Shown here piece by piece: positions 8,632-15,664 of a DNA stretch of 64,000 bases (positions are counted from its first letter, which is position 1; each line of letters begins with the position of its first letter). A program made the translations under genes and the position numbers. The stretch is taken from assembly GCA_005790545.1 (NCBI GenBank), contig SXUL01000036.1, positions 1 to 64,000 of the forward strand, in the 5' to 3' direction. The DNA comes from Planctomycetia bacterium. Lineage in GTDB: Bacteria > Planctomycetota > GCA-002687715. A model generated the notes under the pieces. The model made no database searches and had not been told where the DNA came from. It saw only the letters and a list, made by a program, of their open reading frames with translations.

Positions 8632-10095
8632 GTGCTGAAGACTTGTCTCTGTATCGTTTTGGTGGCTCTTTCCGCGCTGCATGCGCAGGTGCTCGATGGC
8701 ACCGTGATGGTGAGTGACAGCAATGCCGGGAGTGCTGACAAGACATTCGGTCTTCTGCTGGATGCGCCGAGTGCGAAGCTCTACGTGACGCTTTGCGGCT
8801 CACTGGCACCTTGGACAGCTCCGCCGTCCAGTTGGGGTGGATGGAACAACGATGACCTCGCGCGCATCGACCTCGCCACCTTCACGCAGGATGGTGTCGC
8901 ACCTGTGGGGCTCTTCCCTGAGGACATCGCCATTTCGCGACATGCCAACGGTGCTGCGCGCCATCTCTGGGTGAGCAACAGCACGGACGGCACAGTGACG
9001 CGCCTGAACCCGGACCTCAGCGGTGCGGTGACGATCATGCTCACGCCCTGCTGGGGCGCAAATCTCGCAAGCGTCTATCCCTTCGGCATCATCGCTTCCG
9101 AGGATGGCTCTCGCGTCTACGTCTCGGGCACCTCCTGCGGCAATCTCGATGTCATTGATGCCGATCCCGCGAGCCCGAACTTCAGCGCCATCCTCAGCAC
9201 CATTGCCGTGCCGGACATGTTCGGTCGGCCAGCTTGGGTGAACGCGACAACTCTCGCGATCCCCTTCACCACCTACAACTTCGATCCCGTTGTCGGCTAC
9301 GCCACCTCATCCATCACAGGCATCAAGGTGCTCAATGTGACGACGGGGATCATCACGGGCACCATCACCACCGGTCCTGCGCTCACGTGGGCCTACCCGA
9401 GCATCACCGACATCGTGAAGACGCCTGCTGGCAAGCTCATCGGCGCCGTGGGCTACGGCAGCGCGCCGGAGATCGTGGAATTCGACCCCGTCACCATGAG
9501 CCTCAGCCGCACCAGCTTCCTGCCTCCCCTCACCGTGGGCCTCGGCCTCCACGGCGTCACACTGGATCCACTCGGAAAGACCCTCGCCGTGACAGACATG
9601 CTCGGGCATCAGGTGCTCTTCGTCGACGTGGCGACACTCTCGCTCCTCGGAAGCGCCATGACCGGCGTGCTCTCCCAGCCGAATGAAGTCCAGTACGCGC
9701 CAGATGGCAGCCGTCTCTATGTGAGTCTGCAGGGGCAGCCTGCCGTGCAGAAGTGGCGCGCGCTTCCCGGCCACGACCTCACGCTTTCGGCGCCTCCGTT
9801 CACCAGCACCGGGCAACCCGCGAACCTCACCCTCTCAAATCTCGAGGCCGGGAACGCTGGTTACATCTTCATGAGCCTTGGAGAAGGCCCCACCAACGTG
9901 GGCGTCGCCACCATCGCGCTCTCGTGGCCCTTCGACCTCTTCCTCGCGCTCAGCGCTGACAGCGTCGGCCATGTCGAGTCTGCGCTGGTCGTTCCGGCGG
10001 GCCTTTCGGGGCTGACATTCCATTTCCAGGCCGCCACCATCGATGCGGACGGCGCTCTCCGGATCTCGAACCCGGCCCAAGTCACCGTGCTCTGA
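8632..10095 (+). CDS. secreted YVTN/SMP-30-like beta-propeller protein under B12 riboswitch control
   Basis: A 488-residue exported protein. The GTG at 8632 was chosen because a GGAGGG ribosome site (8620-8625) sits 6 bases upstream and the first residues VLKTCLCIVLVALSALHAQ form a clean signal peptide. Residues of about 20-380 read as beta-propeller blades of the YncE/surface-layer type: 'HLWVSNSTDGTVTRLNPDL', 'EDGSRVYVSGTSCGNLDVID', 'LDPLGKTLAVTDMLGHQVLF', 'YAPDGSRLYVSLQGQPAVQK'. The last 100 residues ('HDLTLSAPP...LRISNPAQVTVL') form a beta-sandwich-like tail that I associate with exported proteins of some planctomycetes. It follows the cobalamin riboswitch directly with no other gene between. 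Propellers of this kind bind ligands or proteins; the riboswitch suggests corrinoid binding at the cell surface, as for BtuG of Bacteroides. No lipobox, TonB box or membrane anchor is seen. Confidence 0.85.
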   Translation: MLKTCLCIVLVALSALHAQVLDGTVMVSDSNAGSADKTFGLLLDAPSAKLYVTLCGSLAPWTAPPSSWGGWNNDDLARIDLATFTQDGVAPVGLFPEDIAISRHANGAARHLWVSNSTDGTVTRLNPDLSGAVTIMLTPCWGANLASVYPFGIIASEDGSRVYVSGTSCGNLDVIDADPASPNFSAILSTIAVPDMFGRPAWVNATTLAIPFTTYNFDPVVGYATSSITGIKVLNVTTGIITGTITTGPALTWAYPSITDIVKTPAGKLIGAVGYGSAPEIVEFDPVTMSLSRTSFLPPLTVGLGLHGVTLDPLGKTLAVTDMLGHQVLFVDVATLSLLGSAMTGVLSQPNEVQYAPDGSRLYVSLQGQPAVQKWRALPGHDLTLSAPPFTSTGQPANLTLSNLEAGNAGYIFMSLGEGPTNVGVATIALSWPFDLFLALSADSVGHVESALVVPAGLSGLTFHFQAATIDADGALRISNPAQVTVL

Positions 10096-10112
10096 GGGCT
10101 TGCACTTGCACG

Positions 10113-10137
10113 CCTCCCGCGGGCTCGCCGCGGGAGG
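10113..10137 (+). terminator. hairpin after the propeller gene
   Basis: A perfect 10-bp stem CCTCCCGCGG/CCGCGGGAGG with a 5-base loop starts 17 bases after the stop codon at 10095. There is no T-tract, so Rho-independent activity is uncertain, but position and strength suggest it ends the riboswitch transcript and separates it from the SUMF1-like gene. Confidence 0.5.
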
Positions 10138-10404
10138 ACTGCCATTGGCCCGGGCTGGACTCGGGCCGTACAATAGGGGCCTACAAGACTTCCCAGGCCT
10201 CATGGTCGGTGAGGCCCGGGACCCGACAGCGCTCGCCGTAGATGTGTCCAAGACGGCAGCGCGGGTTCCTGTTCGTTCCGCGTCCCCCCTGACGTGGTCC
10301 GAAGGGTCAGACCACGTCGGGGCCAGTCGGTCCTGCGTGCGCGTTGATGAAACCACTGCGCCCATCCCGAGGGACGCCGTGGGACTGCTGACTGGAGTTT
10401 CCGC
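10138..10404 (+). other. intergenic region with a second strong hairpin
   Basis: No gene is seen between the propeller and SUMF1-like genes (309 bases in total). Besides the hairpin at 10113-10137, CCCTGACGTGGTC (10287-10299) pairs with GACCACGTCGGGG (10310-10322), 13 bp with one G-U and a 10-base loop, about 80 bases before the next start codon. It may be a 5'-leader element or a terminator. A promoter for the downstream gene must lie here but none stands out. Confidence 0.4.
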
Positions 10405-12543
10405 GTGATCAAGGCCGCTGCATGGTGCATGTGGTTGATGGCAGGGTTGTTGCTTCTGCCTTCGCCCTTCGTCTGCGCTCAGGATTCCTCCGACCGCGCG
10501 AAGCTCCGGAAGGAAATGGACACGCTCGATGCGCAGGTCCGTCAGGAAACGGAACGCATCCAGAAGCGCAAGAAGGAAGTGGAATCCGAGTGGCAGCGCC
10601 TCAACGCTGCGGATGTGCGCGCGCGCCTGGCCGAGAAGTTGCCGCAACTTCTCGGAGCCCAGCAGGAAGGCCTGCGTGGCGCGAATGCCGCTGAATGTCG
10701 GGCCGCGATCCGCAAAGAGATCTTCGCCCTCCTCAAGGAACATGTGGGCCTCACGCTTGCGGGAGTTCTCGATGAAGACCTTGTGAACAACCTCTGCGAC
10801 CGCTGGCTAGACAGCGGCAAAGTGGACAGCGCCAAGGTGCTGGCCATGACGGTGACTGATGCTCTCGGCGAAGATGGGTTCGACGCTGCCTTCGAGGAAG
10901 TGATCAAGCCTGCCATCGCCCGTTCGGGTCTGCAGTTGTTCAAGCGCCGTGAAGAACTCGCGCAGCGCATCGCGACGATGGATGAAGCGGAAGCTGCGCG
11001 AAAAGCTGGCGTGTTGCCGGGCATGTTGCCAGTGCCCGCAGGCACGTACCAGATCGGCATCAGCGAAGCGGAGTTGAAGAAACTCGCCGAGCGCATGAAA
11101 TACGGCCAGAACCTCGACTCGCTCATCCTGCAGTGGCGCTCGACGGAAGCGCATCAGGTGAAGCTCGATCCCTTCTTCATGGACCGCCATGAAGTCACCT
11201 GCGCATGGTGGCTCGCGTACCTCGCTGAAAATCCGAAGGCCGCGGTCCCCATGAACTGGACTGGCGGCAAGATGCCCGAGGGCTGGGAACAACGCCCTGT
11301 CACAGGCATCACCTTCGACGATGCCGAAGCCTTCGCGCACTGGTGCGGCCGACGCATCCCGACGGAATTCGAGTGGGAGGCCGCCGCACGCTGGACCAAG
11401 GATCCGGCGAAGGACCCGCGCTTCTGGCCTTGGGGTGAGTGGGATCGCGAACTGCGGTGCAACTATGACGGCGCTTCCAACCACGCAGGCCGCCGCTCCA
11501 CGCCTCCGAACCTCCCGCCGATGCTGCCCGTCGGCACCTTCCCCGGCGGCAGTTCGGTACTTGGATTCGCAGACCTCGCAGGCAACGCCTACGAGATGAC
11601 TTCGTCGCCATTCGAGGCCTACAAGGGCTTCAAGGGCACGACGATCAATCGACGCCGCGTATCTGCCGCGGACTTCAATCAAGACGAGATCTCGCTGCGT
11701 GGCGGCGATTGCGGCAAGCGCGACTTCATCGTGAGCACCTTCTCACGCCTCGGGTTCCCGAGAAACCAGAAGGCCATGTGGGTCGGGTTCCGGACCGCTG
11801 CATCCGCCCTCCGCGGCAAGGACACCGTGGACTGGCTGACGCAAAAGGGCGCCATGAAGAGTTGGTTGGTGGACTACGCGCCGCTGCCATCGGACACGAT
11901 GGCGCACCGCAACCACGCGGAACTCGACACCAACAACGGCATGGCCATTGGCGCGCTCACAAAGGGTGGCTGGAACGAATCCATCGGCGCACCGACCAAG
12001 GCGGAGTCCATCGCCATCGTGAATCGCATGACCCACGAGTTCCGCGACTTCGCCACGCTGAAGCAGTTCGCGCAGGGCGAGAAGTCGCGGCGCGTGATGC
12101 TGGGCTTCCTGCACACAGATCTCGACATCGTGCAGCCACCGTTGCCTGCGGGTGACTACTTCATCCACTGGCAGGCGATGGCCACGGTTGAAAACGGTCC
12201 GGAATCCATCAACGAAGCAACGGAGCGTCTGAAATCGGGAGCAGAGCTTGCTCCGAATCGCAGTGTGCGTCTGCCGGATTGTTTCGTCTTCGAGCGCCGC
12301 GGCGCATCGAAGCCGTACTCGATCTATACCGAGTCCTTCGTGCCCCCGGTCGTGGCAGACTCGCAAGGCACGCGCGTGCTCTCGCAGCCCGCGAAAGACC
12401 TGGTGGAACTCGTCTACTCCTTCGCCGTGAAGGGACAGCCGAAGCTTTCATTCACTGTCACCTTCCCCATGAAGACGCGGCCTGCCGAAAAGGACCAGTC
12501 CGGCAACGTCACACGCGCATCTGACGCCGCCGCCCTCAAGTAA
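10405..12543 (+). CDS. secreted SUMF1/FGE-domain protein
   Basis: A 712-residue exported protein. The GTG start has a CTGGAG ribosome site 7-8 bases upstream; residues 1-25 (MIKAAAWCMWLMAGLLLLPS...CAQ) are a signal peptide. Residues of about 27-75 are strongly charged and probably coiled coil, followed by an alpha-helical region to about 200. The formylglycine-generating-enzyme-like (SUMF1) domain spans roughly 205-470: 'VPAGTYQIGISEAEL', 'FFMDRHEVTCAWWLAYL', 'PVTGITFDDAEAFAHWCGRR', 'PTEFEWEAAAR', 'DLAGNAYEM', 'GFRTAAS'. The paired cysteines of true FGE are not seen; the equivalent segment reads RGGDCGKRDFIVSTF. It is therefore more likely a binding or structural member than a sulfatase-activating enzyme. 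About 240 C-terminal residues form a further domain I do not recognise. It is convergent with the toroid protein downstream. Confidence 0.85.
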   Translation: MIKAAAWCMWLMAGLLLLPSPFVCAQDSSDRAKLRKEMDTLDAQVRQETERIQKRKKEVESEWQRLNAADVRARLAEKLPQLLGAQQEGLRGANAAECRAAIRKEIFALLKEHVGLTLAGVLDEDLVNNLCDRWLDSGKVDSAKVLAMTVTDALGEDGFDAAFEEVIKPAIARSGLQLFKRREELAQRIATMDEAEAARKAGVLPGMLPVPAGTYQIGISEAELKKLAERMKYGQNLDSLILQWRSTEAHQVKLDPFFMDRHEVTCAWWLAYLAENPKAAVPMNWTGGKMPEGWEQRPVTGITFDDAEAFAHWCGRRIPTEFEWEAAARWTKDPAKDPRFWPWGEWDRELRCNYDGASNHAGRRSTPPNLPPMLPVGTFPGGSSVLGFADLAGNAYEMTSSPFEAYKGFKGTTINRRRVSAADFNQDEISLRGGDCGKRDFIVSTFSRLGFPRNQKAMWVGFRTAASALRGKDTVDWLTQKGAMKSWLVDYAPLPSDTMAHRNHAELDTNNGMAIGALTKGGWNESIGAPTKAESIAIVNRMTHEFRDFATLKQFAQGEKSRRVMLGFLHTDLDIVQPPLPAGDYFIHWQAMATVENGPESINEATERLKSGAELAPNRSVRLPDCFVFERRGASKPYSIYTESFVPPVVADSQGTRVLSQPAKDLVELVYSFAVKGQPKLSFTVTFPMKTRPAEKDQSGNVTRASDAAALK

Positions 12544-12620
12544 TCCCCACCCCAGCGGACTTGCTCGCGGACGCAGATGACGAGCTCAAGCGTGCTCCGC
12601 GCATGGGGTGATCCAGCTTC

Positions 12621-12653
12621 GCAGAGCCGCTTGGATGCACTCGAAGGCTCTGC
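12621..12653. terminator. hairpin between convergent secreted-protein genes
   Basis: GCAGAGCC (12621-12628) pairs with GGCTCTGC (12646-12653) around a 17-base loop in the 156-base gap between convergent stop codons at 12543 and 12700. No T-tract. Its position fits a bidirectional terminator. Confidence 0.35.
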
Positions 12654-12699
12654 TCAGCGGGACCCCACTCACGGCGCAGGCGGCACCCGCGCGCGGGGG

Positions 12700-15615
12700 T
12701 CACTTGGCGGATTCGGGCAGACGGCGCAGTGCGAGGTCGAGGGATCCAGGTCCGCCCGTATTGAGGGCGTGCACGGCGATCAGGTTGGGGCCGACTTTCA
12801 GACTGGCGGCCGCTTCGGCACTCAGATCAACGCCAACGTAGTTGCCGCCAGTGAAGCTGACCTCCGCAGCGAGCAGCCCATTCACGTAGATGAATGCGCT
12901 GTCGTCCGCGAGCACTTCGAGCCGCCAACGTCCCGGCTGAATCGACCCGAGGGTGACGGTCTTGCGCACCCAGAGCTCAGTTGCAGACCAGGCAGTGCGC
13001 CCGGCCACGCGCCCGGCCGGGAGCTCGCCGAAGGGAGCGAGGCCTTCCTTCCAAGTCATGTCCTTGAAGGTGGGCGCTTCCCAGCCCCCGCCGGGATCAG
13101 TGATCGTCCAGCGCCAGAGCACTTTCGCTTGATCCCGTCCCGCCGGCAGGATCACATCGAAGACCTCCTGCGCCACTGCGGAGGCATCCTCAGGGTGGGG
13201 CGCAGTGAACAATTCGACTTCCTGCCAGCCGGTTGGCCGCTGTGAACCGCCGTATGTGCTGAGAATGGTGAGCTTCAGCGTGCGCACGAGGGTCTTCGGG
13301 AATGTGATGGCGTGCTTCCGCTCGACATCATCCGCGAGTTCGACGAGGAGCGGCGCGTCGTTGTTGATTTTCAGTTGCACGCTCCGTGGGCGTGAATACT
13401 CTCCGGGCCCACCCGCGTAGCTCCGTGGCAATCCGAGCTTCAGGACAGAGCTCTGCGCCGGACGCGAGAGGCGCAGAGTGAGGGTCGGCTGGGCATCCGT
13501 TGCGTCGCACAGCCAGGCAGTAGTCTGCCGGCCGTCGAGGGCTCGCTGCGCGTGGTGGCCAGGGCGTTCGGAACTCGCTGCGACGGTCACCTGTTGCCCG
13601 CGAAGGAGACTCCCCCTCGCATCACGCTGCGCCTCGCCGTGCCGCTTGAGCGGTGCACCATCCACGGTGAGCGACAGTTCCGCGGACGCCTCCGGGCGGG
13701 CCGCGCCGGACACGCCTTCGAATTCCAGCACAGCCTTGACCTTGAAGTGGCCGTTTCGTTCAGTGGACCAGCGGGTGCTGAATGCGTCCGCGCGCACATC
13801 GGAAATCGTCGGCTTCACGAACGCCACTTCGGAGCCGTCCACGAACCAACGCACGCCGGAGACCACTTCTCCTTGTGCCACACGCTCCGCCACACCAGCG
13901 CTGACAGCACGCACCCACATGGCCGGCGGCCAATCCGCACTCGCGCTGATCTGGATCGCTCCCGCCGCCCCGGCGTTGGACCCACTGCGTGGCGCGGGCT
14001 GCGTAGTGCCGCTGCCGCGCCGGAGAAACAGCAGCGCAAAGCACGTGTCGGAATCCTGATCCGAGTAACCACCGATGTTCCAGTGCCCATCACCGTTCTG
14101 ACGGCGCAGGATCTCGGCGGCTCCCTCCTGGTACCAGTCGTGATCGCCGATGAGACGCTCCCCGGAGAGCGAGCCCACACGCTCCAGCCCGTAGAGCCAG
14201 TAGAAAATCCAGCGGTCAGAATTCTTGCTTGGGTCGAACTTACCCTCGATGTTCTGCTGAACAGACCACTGTTCCTTCAGCCAACCCATGCCGCGCTTCG
14301 CGCCAGCGCGCGCACGCACCACCTGCGGATCCTCAACCTTCGTGAGTTCTGCAAGCTCATGCGCAGCAATCAAGAGACAACCGCTGCCAGCAGCAGTCAT
14401 GCTGGCAGTGGCCTTGGCACCCTTCGAATACCCGAAGCCTCCGTAGCTCTCCTGCCGATCCGTGAGCCACTCGATGACAGTGGCCCAGACACTCTGCGGC
14501 ACGCTCTCGCCGGCCTTCACCGCAGCGCGCAGCCCGAGCAATGCGTACTGCGTGTTCGAAAGATCGGCGTGAATGGCCGCCGGATTACCGTGGCTGCCCG
14601 GGTAGCCCCACTCGCCAGGTGCCACTCCGGGGCCGCCGCCCATGCTGCGCACGAGGCTGCTGGCAAGCGTTGCAGTCAGCGCTCGCAACTCGGGTTCTCC
14701 GTATTCCGCGAGAGCCATGAGCACGCAACCGATGTCGTAAGTGCGCGTCGGTTTCTCCTTCGCGAGCCATGCCATCGCGCTCTGGATCGCGGGATGTTCG
14801 CGCGGCAATCCGCATTTCAGCAGCGTATAGACCGCAAGGCCCGTCATTCCTGCGCGATAGGTATCCGCATCCGGGCCCAACCACGAACCGTCGAGGCCCT
14901 GATGCTCGAGCATCCATGCGACGCCTGCCCCAATCGCTGCATCCACGCCGGCCGCTGAGACCGTCGGAGGTTTCGGCAGAAGCTTGGCCGGGTCTGTGGC
15001 ATTGGTGACACACCAGCGAAAGCAGCCAATTGCATGACCGCTCCAGCCGGAATCAAAGTGCATCCTCAGACGCAATGTCCCGCCACCCTTCACTCCCACA
15101 GGCTGTGCAGGCACGAGATAGAGATGACGGTCCCGGTGGGCCGCTGAGCCATCAAGCACCCAGCCGGTTTTCGTGCCCCTCACCCCGTCGATGACGCGAT
15201 GATGACCGTCGGGCTGTGATCCGTGCCAGCGCGCCTCATCCGAATCGACCAGTTTGAAGGCCACTGGCGAGAATTTCTTCGACACTCCCGGAGCGAAGAA
15301 GGCCTCCAGTTCCGTGAGCACCGCATGTCCGTTGTCGGCCCGACCGGGTCCCTTGTGCGGCAACGACTCATGCGCAAGGGCCTCGAGACGCAAGGCGGTC
15401 ACGCCGCCTTCAAGCGCGAGAGCGAGGCTGACCTCGTAAATGCTCGCGTCCGGACGCGGACCGCTGACAAGCACTTCGCCCGCCGCCGAGACCGCGAACA
15501 CTTCACCACCCGCCGAGGTGACGCTGGGCGTGATCCGCGTCCAGCCTGCGTCCTGCGCACGCAGTGTGAGCGACAACACGAACAGGGTGAGAGGGACCAG
15601 CTTGCCGGGGTGCAT
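12700..15615 (-). CDS. secreted multidomain protein with terpene-cyclase-like alpha/alpha toroid
   Basis: A 971-residue exported protein (signal peptide MHPGKLVPLTLFVLSLTLRAQ). Residues of about 40-210 resemble the segment found in planctomycete DUF1549/PSCyt proteins: 'LRMHFDSGWSGHAIGCFRW' is the L-x-F-x-S-x-x-x-H-x-I-G-x-F-R pattern. Residues of about 225-535 contain squalene-cyclase/prenyltransferase-type repeats ('VAWMLEHQGLDGSW', 'GMTGLAVYTLLKCG', 'GWLKEQWSVQQN', 'EILRRQNGDGHWN'), which form an alpha/alpha barrel; no DxDD cyclase motif is seen, so catalysis is unlikely. Residues of about 680-800 look like an F5/8-type discoidin domain ('ALDGRQTTAWLCD', 'WQEVELF'). The last 130 residues resemble a galactose-binding beta-sandwich ('WRLEVLADDSAFIYVNGLL'). 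Probably an extracellular glycan- or protein-binding protein. It begins 49 bases after valS on the same strand. Confidence 0.8.
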   Translation of the reverse strand: MHPGKLVPLTLFVLSLTLRAQDAGWTRITPSVTSAGGEVFAVSAAGEVLVSGPRPDASIYEVSLALALEGGVTALRLEALAHESLPHKGPGRADNGHAVLTELEAFFAPGVSKKFSPVAFKLVDSDEARWHGSQPDGHHRVIDGVRGTKTGWVLDGSAAHRDRHLYLVPAQPVGVKGGGTLRLRMHFDSGWSGHAIGCFRWCVTNATDPAKLLPKPPTVSAAGVDAAIGAGVAWMLEHQGLDGSWLGPDADTYRAGMTGLAVYTLLKCGLPREHPAIQSAMAWLAKEKPTRTYDIGCVLMALAEYGEPELRALTATLASSLVRSMGGGPGVAPGEWGYPGSHGNPAAIHADLSNTQYALLGLRAAVKAGESVPQSVWATVIEWLTDRQESYGGFGYSKGAKATASMTAAGSGCLLIAAHELAELTKVEDPQVVRARAGAKRGMGWLKEQWSVQQNIEGKFDPSKNSDRWIFYWLYGLERVGSLSGERLIGDHDWYQEGAAEILRRQNGDGHWNIGGYSDQDSDTCFALLFLRRGSGTTQPAPRSGSNAGAAGAIQISASADWPPAMWVRAVSAGVAERVAQGEVVSGVRWFVDGSEVAFVKPTISDVRADAFSTRWSTERNGHFKVKAVLEFEGVSGAARPEASAELSLTVDGAPLKRHGEAQRDARGSLLRGQQVTVAASSERPGHHAQRALDGRQTTAWLCDATDAQPTLTLRLSRPAQSSVLKLGLPRSYAGGPGEYSRPRSVQLKINNDAPLLVELADDVERKHAITFPKTLVRTLKLTILSTYGGSQRPTGWQEVELFTAPHPEDASAVAQEVFDVILPAGRDQAKVLWRWTITDPGGGWEAPTFKDMTWKEGLAPFGELPAGRVAGRTAWSATELWVRKTVTLGSIQPGRWRLEVLADDSAFIYVNGLLAAEVSFTGGNYVGVDLSAEAAASLKVGPNLIAVHALNTGGPGSLDLALRRLPESAK

Positions 15616-15664
15616 GGGTCTGCCGCAATGGCACTCCCATGCTACACCGCGACCCGAACGCGCG

